A stretch of DNA of 64,000 nucleotides from Microcaldota archaeon (GCA_021818925.1 JAKASU010000001.1:132036-196035), one strand, 5' to 3'; shown: positions 45,947-56,105, numbered from the stretch's first letter. Translations and numbers: made by a program. Notes: generated by a model from the sequence alone, not told the origin.

Positions 45947-46636
45947 CTACCTTCTCCTGCGTCTTGAAGTTCTCTTCGGGGAGGTGCGTCTTCCGCTCTT
46001 CTTTTTGGCGGTTTTCTTTGCGGCGCGTCTTACCGGAGCCCTTCTGACCGCTTTGGCGATATGCCTCTTGGGCTTTCTGATCGCCTTAAAGTAATAAAGG
46101 CCTCCTGCCGCCGCCGCGCCGGCAGCTATGGCTACTCCTGCTATCGCATAATCTATAAGAGGCAATGGCAGAGGGGGTAACGCAGTTATGTTGAATACCT
46201 TTACCACGCCTACTGAGAGCGTGGCTCCGCCGTTTGGCGCGGATACGTTGCTTGACTCCTCAACAGCCACGCCAGCGTGCCAGAGCGTGCCAGGAGTAGC
46301 GTTGTACGGCATATGCACGGTTATGTTGATGAAAAGGTTCTGCTTTGCGAGCAGGATGCCATTTTTGGGATGTACAATCACGCTTGGGGAGATCACGTTA
46401 GCCACCGGGTTCACCTGTGAAACCGTAGTGAAGTACATGGACTGATTCTGGCAGCTGTTGAACACCTGCATCGGAATGGTCTCGTTCGTGCCCGCGCTGA
46501 CGTTGAATGATATCTTGCCCGCGACTTCACCTATGCACGCGGAGCCTATTCCTGGAAGGACAGAGAGAAGCAGCAGTAGGATTATGACTGATGCCGAACT
46601 GATGCCCAACTTTCTATTCACAAAACCCAACTTCAA
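45947..46636 (-). CDS. Secreted/membrane protein with basic C-terminal tail
   Basis: Signal/TM at N-terminus, C-terminal TM then 'RRAPVRRAAKKTAKKKSGRRTSPKRTSRRRRR'. Confidence 0.6.
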   Translation of the reverse strand: MKLGFVNRKLGISSASVIILLLLLSVLPGIGSACIGEVAGKISFNVSAGTNETIPMQVFNSCQNQSMYFTTVSQVNPVANVISPSVIVHPKNGILLAKQNLFINITVHMPYNATPGTLWHAGVAVEESSNVSAPNGGATLSVGVVKVFNITALPPLPLPLIDYAIAGVAIAAGAAAAGGLYYFKAIRKPKRHIAKAVRRAPVRRAAKKTAKKKSGRRTSPKRTSRRRRR

Positions 46637-46644
46637 ATAGCGAA

Positions 46645-47250
46645 CTAGCAGGACATTGAAATTGTTATGCCTTGAGTGTAAGTTCCTGCAGGCTGCCCAA
46701 CCGGCACGTTCAATCCGAAGTACACATCTTGGGAGCTGCCCACACTAAGGGTCACTTGGGTGTCTGCCGCAGAGCCTATTGTAAACGATGTTGTTAGCTG
46801 GTTGCCGTTGTTGGCCGTGTCGCTCTTCAGGTCCCACAGGGTGTTGCCCACAAGGAAGTTGCCTACCCCTCCATCTATCCAGTTGCCGTTAGAGGCAGGC
46901 CCTGATCTGGAGTAGATGAGTATGTTGGCCGCTACAGATCCGGAGCCGGAGTTCCCGACCAATTCCGCGTTGGCCGTAGGCGCGTAGAAGCCAGACTGCA
47001 CGTAGTTGACTCCTGGGCCCTGCGCAAAGGCGATTACCGAATTCGAGATCGTGGGTATGCAGACTCCTGAGACCTGAACCTCTGACGTTATCTCGTTGAC
47101 CGTGTTTATCGTAGCTGCAGACACTATGGCCACGGGGCTTAGTATCGCTATGAGCGTGATTGCTATGACTGCTGATACCACCAGGAAGGCCAGGGCTGAC
47201 TCGATGCTGTCCCGTCTCTTCCTTGATATTGAGTTGTTCTTTCCTAGCAT
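46645..47250 (-). CDS. Surface protein, N-terminal TM plus shared 'CIPxISN...FLVGNTLWD...YFGLNVPxGQPxGTYTQGI' module
   Basis: Module shared with the two neighbouring genes. Confidence 0.7.
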   Translation of the reverse strand: MLGKNNSISRKRRDSIESALAFLVVSAVIAITLIAILSPVAIVSAATINTVNEITSEVQVSGVCIPTISNSVIAFAQGPGVNYVQSGFYAPTANAELVGNSGSGSVAANILIYSRSGPASNGNWIDGGVGNFLVGNTLWDLKSDTANNGNQLTTSFTIGSAADTQVTLSVGSSQDVYFGLNVPVGQPAGTYTQGITISMSC

Positions 47251-47777
47251 GATAGCATCACGTTTAGAGTCGTAGTGTACGAGCTGGAGCCGCTCGGCGG
47301 AGTGCCCGCAGGCACATTAATCCCAAAGTATATTGTTCCTTTGCCTCCGTTGGCGGTTAATTGTATCTGTGTGTCCGCTCCAACGATTCCATTTACCACC
47401 TGGTTGCCGTTGTTGGCCGTGTCGGATTTCGCGTCCCACAGGGTGTTGCCCACAAGGAACGAGTTGGACAGGTATACGTAGTTGCCGCCCTCAACGAAGA
47501 TGTTGCTCTCATAGTTGCCAAAGTTGGTGACAGTTTCGGCATTGGCTGTGTCCTGATAGCTGCCTGCCGGAGTCGAGCCAAAGTTGATTACAGCGTTGCT
47601 TGCGATCGGAATGCATGTGTTGGGTATGACGACGTTGCCGCCTATGGAGTTAGAGTACGATGCTGCACGAACAACGGTCACAAAGGGGCTGAGCAGGGAG
47701 TAAAGCACCACTGCTGTGAGCGCAGAAACAATTGCGAAAGCTAGCGCAGACAGAACTAGCTCGTTGTTTCTTCCCAT
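47244..47777 (-). CDS. Surface protein paralogue with the same module
   Basis: 'SNSFLVGNTLWDAKSDTANNGNQVVNGIV...IYFGINVPAG'. Confidence 0.7.
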   Translation of the reverse strand: MGRNNELVLSALAFAIVSALTAVVLYSLLSPFVTVVRAASYSNSIGGNVVIPNTCIPIASNAVINFGSTPAGSYQDTANAETVTNFGNYESNIFVEGGNYVYLSNSFLVGNTLWDAKSDTANNGNQVVNGIVGADTQIQLTANGGKGTIYFGINVPAGTPPSGSSSYTTTLNVMLSC

Positions 47778-48063
47778 TCTTAGTCGCCGTCTTGATTTGG
47801 TAGTATGTCAGTAGCAAGATATTTAAAGATACGTTTTTTTGCGGAAGAGCCTGGAACGCGCAGCACGATCGCAAGGATTTTGAGCCAGTCAATTACGTCA
47901 TCGCGCGGACCTTCAACGCGTTCAACGGCCAGGCACGCATGCCTGACATGCCCGGCTGATAGAGTGCGAGGAAGGGCGCATGGCGCTGACATACGACAGC
48001 AAGAACGTGTTCAAATCAACAGGTAGGCAGTGGAGCGCATGCGACTCTCGGTTTTGTTTCCGC

Positions 48064-51000
48064 CTAGGCCACGGATCCGAAGGTCACGCTCGGCATAATG
48101 CCGTTAGGAGGATATTCGCGGGTGCGAAGCCATTGGTACACGGTGTTGTGCTGGTATGTGCCGCCGCTGTCGATGTACCCGACATAGTAATTACCGTACG
48201 TTACGGTCGAGTCTGAGGCCGAGACCTCCTGCACGTAATTCACATCGAGCGCTTCCGAGCCTGTGGCGAGCCACTGGTTTGTGAGAGCGAAAGGAGCGCT
48301 CGCACCCGACGTACTTGTTATCCCAGTTAACCCCCCGAGAGAATTAACTGAGTAAATTTCCATCCCTGATGAAAACGTGCCAGCGTATCCGTCTAAGTAT
48401 CCGTCAAAGTAGTATCCGAATGATGAGAGAGTGTTTGAGGTCGACAATTCCAAACCCGCGGTTGGTGTCCCTCCAGATACTGTGTCTGATTTTACAAGGG
48501 TGTCTACGAGCAACGGCGATGTCAACGCGGTTTCGTACTGAACGCCTACTGTCGTTGATCCAGTCCCGATACCGACCTGCAGATAGTTTGACACAGCGTA
48601 GTCTGTTGGGTCTGCACCGGTTGAGCTCCATCCAGCCGGCAGGCTCGTCCCCTCAAAATTCCAGTAGTTGGCAAACACGCTGGCGCCGTTGTCGTACTGC
48701 GCGTAACTCGTCTGCTCGCAGCCGCTGGCGCAGTAGAGTTGCGGCGCGTAGCCCGTGTACCCGTTTGTCACGGGCGAGCTGCTGCCCATGAAGTTCATGT
48801 ATATGATGACGTTGGAGCTGATGCCTATTGTGTCAGTACCCATGTTGACCCAGAAGGTAGAGCTTGACGCGCTGTTTGAGCAGCCGGATTCGCACCATGC
48901 GTTTAGCACAGTTCCCGTGCCTCCGCTTCCTGTCGTGAATTCAACGTTGCTCAGGTTAGAGTTGGCGTAGCTGCTATAGCTGCTGCCGCTGAACGTGATC
49001 TGTTGCTGGAAGTCGGAGGGTGTGGCTGAGTTCTGGGAGTTGGACAGCGTAATCGGGACGTAGTTTATTGCAGAGCTTGATCCGCACGAGAGCGCCACGG
49101 TTATGCCCTGCGTGTACGTGCCAGACGGCTGCCCCGCAGGCACGTTGAGTCCGAAGTAGAGGTCTGCGGCATCGCCTGCGCCGAGGGAGTTGAAAGTATC
49201 TGTTGTTATAGAGTTGGTGAGCTGGTTGCCGTTGTTGGCCGACCTACTGCGCAGGTCCCAAAGCGTGTTTCCAACCAGGAAGCTGTTGCTTAAGTAGACC
49301 CAGTTGCCTGTTGTGCCGCTCGTGGAGTAGATTATTATGTTGCCCGCGCCAGTGCCTACGTTATTTATCTGCACGGCGTTGGCTGTGGGGGCGAAGCCGC
49401 CTGCCTGCACGCTTCCGAAGTTCACAAGCGTGTTGCTTATGCTTGGTATGCAGGTTGCTTGCGACTCGACTATCATCGTGTTTGTTATCAGCACGTTGTT
49501 GGGGCTGCTCGCGCTGTCGAGCACGTTGCCCGTGAGCGTGAGAGTGCCTACGGCGTTGGCGTTCTGCGACGATGTTGGTATGGTGAAGGTCAGGACGTCG
49601 TTGGTAGCGCTTACCCCTGTCGTGATGCTGTTGTACACTATATTGACCGGAGTGACGAACGTATTTGTCACAAGGAAGTCATACGTATACGTAGGGTCGC
49701 CACCGGTGACAATCATGTTGAGAGTAACAGGGCTGCCCTGCGCAGGGCTAGGAGAGGAGGTTATCGCAACAGGGTAGAAGGCGTTGTAGGCGGTGAACGT
49801 GGTGCTCGCGAGGGCGTTGTACGCTGGCACAGATGAGTCCAGCACATTTGCGGTGAAGGTGAGCTTTCCTATGTCGTTGGCCGCCTCGGGCAGACGGAAC
49901 GTTATCGTATTGCTGGTGGACGAGCTGCTCTGAATGGAGCTGAATATCACGTTGCTTGTCTGCGAGTTCGTGACAAGGAAGTTGTACGAGTAGGGGGTTG
50001 TGGTGCCTTGCGCGCTTATGGATATGCTGAGCTTCTCGTACTGGTCCTGGTCAGCGACGGAGTTGGAGACCGTGGCCGATGTTATGGACATCCCGGCCAC
50101 CGTGTAGGTCAGCGTGTTTGTCACGGTGTTGGTGGGGGTCGTCGTAGAGTCTGTCACTATAAGGTTGGCGGTGAAGGTGCCGGTACCCCATGAGCTCTGC
50201 TGCGTGTACGCGAAGGTGTTGGTTGTGGAGGCGACGCCCGTGTAGAGGGCGTTTGTCACCTGCCCCACGGAATTGCTAACTATATAGTTGTACGTGTACG
50301 GCGACAGGCCGTTGCTGACCGTCGCCGTCAGCGTTTGCGTTGCTCCCTCGGAAATGGGGTTCGTGGAGGCGCTGAACCCAGTGGACTGCGGTTGCTCCAG
50401 CACCACTATGGGAGCGCTCGTGCCGAAGCTGAACGTCACAGCCACGCCGTTGCCTCCGCTGCCTCCGGGGTCGGTTGCGCCGCTGCCCCCAGCACCGCCG
50501 GTTACCGTGCTTGTGCCCGCGGTCAGGCCTCCGGCTCCGTATGAGAGTATTATGACACCGCCACCACCTCCTCCTCCGCTGCTGCTTGCGGGTTTCCCAT
50601 TTGCCGATGCGCCTCCTGCTCCTCCGGACAGGGTGCCTGTCCCGTCATACGTGTTCCCTCCTGCGCCTCCCGTGCCTTTTGTGCTTCCTGAGGATGCGGT
50701 ACCGGCCACCCCGGTTGTGCTGACTGTGCCCTCGACTATCTTGTTGGCCTGCATGTAAATGCCGTAGCTTCCAGAGCCTCCGGCGTCGCCGTTAGGGTCA
50801 GATCCGCCGCCTGCGCCCTCCAGGTAGGTCTGTATGGCAAGGCCCCCGCTGCCATACCACGTTTGTATGTTTGCATTTGACACAGGTACGTTGGCTGCCA
50901 GGTTTTCGCCTCCGTTCCCTCCGGAATTGTGATCGCCGCCCCCTCCGCCGCCCGAGCCTCCGTACGCGCTTGTTTCGCTCGTGCCTCCTGTTCCAGCGCC

Positions 51001-52407
51001 GGTGCCTCCGTTCCCTGGGTTGTTCGTTGTTCCTCCTGACGAGATGGTGCCGCTGTTTGTTATGGTGCCGTTGCACAGTATGCTGTAGCCTGCGGTGATC
51101 AGGGTGTTGCCCGAACTTACTGTAAGCGAGCCGCAGATCAGGTCGCTGGCAAGCACAGTGCCGCTCGGCAGGTTCACGTTGGAGTTGGCTGTGGTGTACT
51201 CGACATATATGGTAGGGTCAACCGCAGTATAGTTGGAGTTGCCCTGCGCGTCGAAGACGATCTTTGTCGGCTGGCTTATTGGCACGTTGTCCAGACTGAA
51301 CGTTTTGCTTATAGCGTTTCCAGCGCTCGAACCTACGGCCCTGAGGGAGCCGCCGGTGTAGATCGAGTACGAGAAATTGAGCGTGTTGTTGCCGAGTAGG
51401 GAGCTGCTGAGCACGGGGCTCACCGAATAGGAGCTCTTCGGGTATATGCGCGGCACCCCGTTGACCACAATCTTGCTGTACACGGACCGCACCAGCGTCA
51501 TGTTGCCCATTGATGAATTGGTGGTGAAGTTTCCTATCCTCACGTGAAGATCCGGAACTCTTTTCCCGACGCTTACCGCATACTCCGTTGCGCTGTCGTT
51601 CCCATTGTACTCGACGTAGTAGAGCTTGTTGCCCGCGCCCACAATCCTGCCTCCCTGCGACACCGAGCCGTAGCTCAGGTTGAGCTGCCGGTGATTCACG
51701 CGTATTCCCATGCCAGACAGTTTAATGGTGACTGTATTGAGTTGGTTGATGTTTAGAGCTGCGGTTGCATTAAACTGACTGCCCGCGGCGCTGTTGATCA
51801 GGTTCGACGTGTAGAAAGACAAGAGGCTCGAGACCGCCGAAGCGTTTACGAAGGATTGCACTGACTTGGTCGATGATGCGGGTGTGTTTGTTGTTTGCTG
51901 TTGCCTGATGGCGTTGACGGTTATGGCGCCGGTTCCGAGCACGTTTGCGCCGGTGGAGTCTGCGACGTTTGCGGTAAACCTCAACTGGCCGACGTCGTTT
52001 GCCTCGATGGGAAGCACAAATGACACAGAGTTGCCCGGAAGCGAGTTGGTGGTTTGCGCACCGAACAGCACGTTGCCCGTGAGCGAGTTGCTTATCAGGA
52101 AGCTGTATGAGTATGGAGGGACTCCGCCGGTCACGTTAACTGTAAGCTGCTCAGTCTGGTTCTGCGTGGCCGTGGAATTGGAAGCCTTGGCAGAAACCAG
52201 CGAGAGCGATGGCGCGTTGACCGTTGTTGTGGACGCCGTGGTTGAGGTTGATGATGTCGATGCTGAAGAGGTCGATGTTGAAGCCGCGCTTGTCGTCTGC
52301 GTTGTCGTGCTGATGGTCGTGTTCGCCGCCTCAGAGATTATTGAGAACGCAACTATGCCGCAGAGCGATAGAACTACAAGGAATGCGGCAAGCTCTTGGT
52401 GTTGCAT
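48064..52407 (-). CDS. Giant (1447 aa) surface protein: Ig-like repeats, Gly-rich segment, shared module, DUF2341-like/lectin-like C-terminus
   Basis: Single ORF; repeated 'YSYxFLVTNSxTxNVIF...TFTANVxDS'; Ser/Thr-rich stalk; 'QQITFSGSSYSSYANSNLSNVEF...VIIYMNF' DUF2341-like. Confidence 0.8.
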   Translation of the reverse strand: MQHQELAAFLVVLSLCGIVAFSIISEAANTTISTTTQTTSAASTSTSSASTSSTSTTASTTTVNAPSLSLVSAKASNSTATQNQTEQLTVNVTGGVPPYSYSFLISNSLTGNVLFGAQTTNSLPGNSVSFVLPIEANDVGQLRFTANVADSTGANVLGTGAITVNAIRQQQTTNTPASSTKSVQSFVNASAVSSLLSFYTSNLINSAAGSQFNATAALNINQLNTVTIKLSGMGIRVNHRQLNLSYGSVSQGGRIVGAGNKLYYVEYNGNDSATEYAVSVGKRVPDLHVRIGNFTTNSSMGNMTLVRSVYSKIVVNGVPRIYPKSSYSVSPVLSSSLLGNNTLNFSYSIYTGGSLRAVGSSAGNAISKTFSLDNVPISQPTKIVFDAQGNSNYTAVDPTIYVEYTTANSNVNLPSGTVLASDLICGSLTVSSGNTLITAGYSILCNGTITNSGTISSGGTTNNPGNGGTGAGTGGTSETSAYGGSGGGGGGDHNSGGNGGENLAANVPVSNANIQTWYGSGGLAIQTYLEGAGGGSDPNGDAGGSGSYGIYMQANKIVEGTVSTTGVAGTASSGSTKGTGGAGGNTYDGTGTLSGGAGGASANGKPASSSGGGGGGGVIILSYGAGGLTAGTSTVTGGAGGSGATDPGGSGGNGVAVTFSFGTSAPIVVLEQPQSTGFSASTNPISEGATQTLTATVSNGLSPYTYNYIVSNSVGQVTNALYTGVASTTNTFAYTQQSSWGTGTFTANLIVTDSTTTPTNTVTNTLTYTVAGMSITSATVSNSVADQDQYEKLSISISAQGTTTPYSYNFLVTNSQTSNVIFSSIQSSSSTSNTITFRLPEAANDIGKLTFTANVLDSSVPAYNALASTTFTAYNAFYPVAITSSPSPAQGSPVTLNMIVTGGDPTYTYDFLVTNTFVTPVNIVYNSITTGVSATNDVLTFTIPTSSQNANAVGTLTLTGNVLDSASSPNNVLITNTMIVESQATCIPSISNTLVNFGSVQAGGFAPTANAVQINNVGTGAGNIIIYSTSGTTGNWVYLSNSFLVGNTLWDLRSRSANNGNQLTNSITTDTFNSLGAGDAADLYFGLNVPAGQPSGTYTQGITVALSCGSSSAINYVPITLSNSQNSATPSDFQQQITFSGSSYSSYANSNLSNVEFTTGSGGTGTVLNAWCESGCSNSASSSTFWVNMGTDTIGISSNVIIYMNFMGSSSPVTNGYTGYAPQLYCASGCEQTSYAQYDNGASVFANYWNFEGTSLPAGWSSTGADPTDYAVSNYLQVGIGTGSTTVGVQYETALTSPLLVDTLVKSDTVSGGTPTAGLELSTSNTLSSFGYYFDGYLDGYAGTFSSGMEIYSVNSLGGLTGITSTSGASAPFALTNQWLATGSEALDVNYVQEVSASDSTVTYGNYYVGYIDSGGTYQHNTVYQWLRTREYPPNGIMPSVTFGSVA

Positions 52408-52483
52408 GCTTAGTGTTTTGCACGCAAAGCTATTAAAAACTCGGAGAATGGCGAAGCCGCATTGCTTAGTTAGAAAATGCCAT

Positions 52484-53464
52484 CTATCTTCTTCTTTTTG
52501 TCTTACGCCGTGTGCGCGCCTTCTTCCCCCTGCCGCGCATTAATCCCTTTGCCGTCTTCCTGCCACCGGCAGGCGCTCTACCGGTGCGTCCAGACTCCTT
52601 CTCGAGCGTTTCTGCCACACGGACCAGCCTTGTTTCTTCCTCTTTCCTTATAGCTGCCTGCGACATCTTGCCCTGGCGCTTCTCGCCCTTCTCCTTCGAT
52701 GCGGCAAGCGCCCTCTTCCAGTTGTTGAACTGCGGCCCGCGCTTTGAGGCGCGCTCAGCCCTTGAGACGAACATGGAAGCGAGCCTCTTCACCGATGACG
52801 TGAACGGAGAGCTGCCGCTGCTGAGCGACGCCGGTATGCGCGCTGCCAGGCTCTCGCTGACGAGCAGGTCTTCAGGAAGCGCCGCGGCCACCTTCCCTCC
52901 CCACGCGTCCTCTATCTCTCCTGTGCGCAGCTCATAGCTTTTTCCGGTCACCCTGTTTAGCGCGAGGGAGTACTTCTCCCTCAAGCTCTTCAGCTCCTCG
53001 CCGAGCCTGAGCGCGCTGGTCAGCGCCGGCAGGTCAGGAGTTGCAACAATCAGAGCATCATCGAACGGCATGGAGTCCTCCTCCTTCTGCAGCCCCGGAG
53101 CCGTGTCAACCACAACGAAGTCGTAGTTGCAGTTCTCAACCTGCTTGAAGAGAGCCTCAACGTGCCTGCTTGTTATCATGAAAGGCCTCGTACGCAGCGT
53201 GCCGAGCACGCAGTGCAGCCCGCTTGATCCGTGTATTGACACGACGCTCGCGAGCTTCGCGTCTTTTGTGACGAGGTCCTCGAAGCCCACGTTGGTGCCC
53301 TCCATTCCCAGGTGCAGCCCCACCGTAGGGTTGTCTGTGTCTGCATCGATTATGAGGACTCGCTTGTTCTGCAGCTTGAGCGCTATCGCAAGATTCACCG
53401 ATACCGTGGTCTTGCCGACTCCGCCCTTCTGGCTCAGCACCCCTATGATATAAGGTCTCAGCAA
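52484..53464 (-). CDS. ParA/MinD-family ATPase with C-terminal basic tail
   Basis: Deviant Walker A 'SQKGGVGKTTVSVNLA', 'VLIIDADTDNPTVGLHLG', 'DFVVVDTAPGL'; tail 'RGRGKKARTRRKTKRRR'. Confidence 0.9.
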   Translation of the reverse strand: MLRPYIIGVLSQKGGVGKTTVSVNLAIALKLQNKRVLIIDADTDNPTVGLHLGMEGTNVGFEDLVTKDAKLASVVSIHGSSGLHCVLGTLRTRPFMITSRHVEALFKQVENCNYDFVVVDTAPGLQKEEDSMPFDDALIVATPDLPALTSALRLGEELKSLREKYSLALNRVTGKSYELRTGEIEDAWGGKVAAALPEDLLVSESLAARIPASLSSGSSPFTSSVKRLASMFVSRAERASKRGPQFNNWKRALAASKEKGEKRQGKMSQAAIRKEEETRLVRVAETLEKESGRTGRAPAGGRKTAKGLMRGRGKKARTRRKTKRRR

Positions 53465-53465
53465 A

Positions 53466-55751
53466 TCATTCGCCCCCCTTCTTTATCCTCTCGCTTATCT
53501 CTTTGAGCCTGCTCATAGAGTCACCGCCATAGTCGTTGGCCGTCTTCTGCCCCTGCGGCTGCTGCGCGCGCTGCTTCGTTCCGCCAAGCGAGACCATCTG
53601 CTTTATGCTTTTGAGGCTCTCCGAGACCACAGGCCTTCTCTCGCGCGACTCCGATGCGCTCCCGCCCCCGCCTCCAGAAGGCGTTGGGGCCCCGGCCTGC
53701 GACTGCTTGAAGCGCCGCATCCTGAACGACGGAGCGATGCGCGAGATAATCAAGATTGCAACCATTATAAATACAATAGTGAGCACCAGAGTCGACTGCG
53801 CGCCAACCTGCCCCGAGATTGCTGCCAACGGGCTCTGGGAAAGCACTATGATCGGTAAGGTCTGCGTTATCGTGTAGTTGTCAGCGCTTATTGTGAGCGT
53901 GAGCAGCTTTGTGCCCGTGTTGGAGCTGACCATCGGGAAGCTGGCCGAGACGACCTGGTTTGGCGTAACGTTGAAGTACTGGACCGGGTGGCTTATCACT
54001 GTATCGGACGGCCCGGAGAGGCTTACCGTCATCTGCGTCGGCGACGCATCGGTGAAGAGCACCTGGATGTTGACGCTGTTCTTCTGGTTCTGGTAGAAGG
54101 TTGGCAGGTTGAGGTTAGTTATATGGAGTATCTGCTCGGCCGTCACCTGCGTCGGCGCGACGAAGGAGGTCTGCACGTACTTCAGCAGGGATTGGTGGTC
54201 CGGATTGGAGATAGTGTAGTAGCCGTACACCGACTGCCCCTTCGGTATGTACGAGATATACCAGTCGATGAAGAACGCGCCGTTAGACTTGGTCACGTTT
54301 GCCCTAAGCCCGAAGGTCGTTATCTGCGAGGCGTTGGTCACTATTCCTGGCGGTATCATCGTCTGCATGTAGACGTCGCTGAGGTTGCCGCTCGCGGGAG
54401 CCGTTATCTGGATTATGCCGGACACGGTCTGCGTGTTGTTTATCACGTTCATCTGGTTTATCATGTAGGGCTGCGTCGCGTTCTTCGCGTATATCGTGGA
54501 GGAGATGTACTCCGTCTGGTTGACCGTCCTGCCGTTGGCCGTGTAGCTGAGGTTGAGCGGTATCACGTAGGTGCCGAGGGTGTAGTTAGACGGAGCGCTG
54601 AGAGCAAGGTTGATGTTGATCGACTGCCCCGGAGCGAGCACCATGCTTGTGGCTGAAAGGCCCAGGAGGTTGGCGAACGAATGCGGCACGCCGAGCTTTA
54701 TGTCCTCGGTGGCCGAGCCTATGTTCTGCAAGCCTATGTTAGAGAGCGTGGTGGAGCCCTTGAGCAGCGTGACGAAGAGCGGTATGTAGGTTATGTAGAG
54801 CTGGGGAAGGCTGCTGATGTACGGAGGGAGGTTGGACTCGTTCTCGATGAGAGCGACGGTTGGGTCATTGCTGTCAATCGCGAAATTGACCGAGCAGGTC
54901 TGCGGGCTGACGGTGAACGGGGATATCAGCGCCCATTTGCCGTTAACAAGCGTGTATGGCTGTACGGTCCCGGAAGATATCGTGCATGCGTATTTTGACG
55001 TTATGTTGAGCAGCAGGGTTGCGGATGAGGTTACGTTTATGTCTGTGGAGCTTATCTTCCTGTATCCGACCCCCACTCCCGGCGAGGTGCACGAGGCGTT
55101 TTGTACGCTAACGATTGCGGGCGTGGGCACCGACGTGCTTGCTGAAGCGAGTATGGTTGTTTGCGTGCTTGCATACTTTATCGTGCCGCTGAGCTGCGAC
55201 GAGACGTTGAACACGTAGAGCGTTGGGGGAACCGTTGTGCATGTCGGCACTCCCACTCCAACGCCACCGCCTCCGCCACCGCCGCCCCCTCCGCCGCCAC
55301 TGCTGCTTGACACCACAGTGTACGCGAGCTGCTGCGAATTTGTGAAATGCCTTACCGAGTTGCTCTCGAGGTAGTTTCCTGCTATGTTGGCTGTGTAGCT
55401 GCCTGTGGATTCTGTTGCGTTGTTGAGCGTTATGACCACGTTGGCGGTCTGCAGGCTTGCAAGCCCCGAGTACTGCTGTGAGAACGCCGCTGGTGTTGGC
55501 CCCGTTATGTTTAGCTGCACAATTATGTTGCCGCTCGCCTCTGCGCCGTTGTTGTTGAGCGTGGCGTAGAAGGTCATTGGAGAGCCCTGCGTTACCTGCG
55601 TGGCTGAAGAGCTGAAGCCGTTTATGAAAACGTTTGCGCTTGGCAGGACTATCGTCACACTCGCGGAGATTGTGTTCGAGCCGGCGCTTACTAGCGAGGC
55701 TGAAAACATCAATACTAGAAGTACTAACGCTAGATGCGGTCTGAATCGCAT
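53466..55751 (-). CDS. Large secreted membrane-anchored surface protein (761 aa) with poly-Gly hinge
   Basis: Signal peptide 'MRFRPHLALVLLVLMFSASLVSA', 'SSSGGGGGGGGGGGG', C-terminal TM and cytoplasmic tail. Confidence 0.8.
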   Translation of the reverse strand: MRFRPHLALVLLVLMFSASLVSAGSNTISASVTIVLPSANVFINGFSSSATQVTQGSPMTFYATLNNNGAEASGNIIVQLNITGPTPAAFSQQYSGLASLQTANVVITLNNATESTGSYTANIAGNYLESNSVRHFTNSQQLAYTVVSSSSGGGGGGGGGGGGVGVGVPTCTTVPPTLYVFNVSSQLSGTIKYASTQTTILASASTSVPTPAIVSVQNASCTSPGVGVGYRKISSTDINVTSSATLLLNITSKYACTISSGTVQPYTLVNGKWALISPFTVSPQTCSVNFAIDSNDPTVALIENESNLPPYISSLPQLYITYIPLFVTLLKGSTTLSNIGLQNIGSATEDIKLGVPHSFANLLGLSATSMVLAPGQSININLALSAPSNYTLGTYVIPLNLSYTANGRTVNQTEYISSTIYAKNATQPYMINQMNVINNTQTVSGIIQITAPASGNLSDVYMQTMIPPGIVTNASQITTFGLRANVTKSNGAFFIDWYISYIPKGQSVYGYYTISNPDHQSLLKYVQTSFVAPTQVTAEQILHITNLNLPTFYQNQKNSVNIQVLFTDASPTQMTVSLSGPSDTVISHPVQYFNVTPNQVVSASFPMVSSNTGTKLLTLTISADNYTITQTLPIIVLSQSPLAAISGQVGAQSTLVLTIVFIMVAILIISRIAPSFRMRRFKQSQAGAPTPSGGGGGSASESRERRPVVSESLKSIKQMVSLGGTKQRAQQPQGQKTANDYGGDSMSRLKEISERIKKGGE

Positions 55752-55853
55752 GATGGGGATGCTGATTTAATGCTTATTATACCTTTCATTGCGTGAAATG
55801 CCGACCATCTAAGTGGGTTTTATATATGCAATCCGGATATTACTCCTGATAGC

Positions 55854-56105
55854 GTGATAGATGCAATAGTGACATCGCTCGACAAGGAGAACCTGCTCGT
55901 TACTCCTAACGGCGATGTCAATTTCTCATCTCTGGTGGGAAAGCGGGTCAGGTACAGGGACAACAGCGACAGGATATGGACGGGGAGGGTGGTGGCCGTG
56001 GAGGAACCTTACGCAACGGTGAAGTTCGACGCCTTTCCTACGGGCCTGGGACAGGGCCAGATCCTGCAGATACTTGAGGACAGCGAGAATGTAGACGCGG
56101 AGTGA
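55854..56105 (+). CDS. Hypothetical small protein (GTG start)
   Basis: 83-aa ORF, SH3-like beta-rich 'VGKRVRYRDNSDRIWTGRVVAVEEPYATVKFD'. Confidence 0.55.
   Translation: MIDAIVTSLDKENLLVTPNGDVNFSSLVGKRVRYRDNSDRIWTGRVVAVEEPYATVKFDAFPTGLGQGQILQILEDSENVDAE

Noticed and set aside
47780-48063. Short ORFs (70-78 aa) in the gap between the surface genes
   Set aside because: Three mutually overlapping frames on both strands with no recognisable domain or clear start signal; could be a decayed gene but not supportable.
50288-50758. Pro-rich 156-aa ORF opposite the Gly-rich part of the giant surface gene
   Set aside because: Poly-Pro is the antisense reading of GGN-rich codons; not an independent gene.
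55261-55310. Short GCC/CCG repeat tract as a microsatellite of interest
   Set aside because: Encodes the poly-Gly hinge of the 761-aa surface protein; simple low-complexity coding sequence, though it could be slippage-prone.
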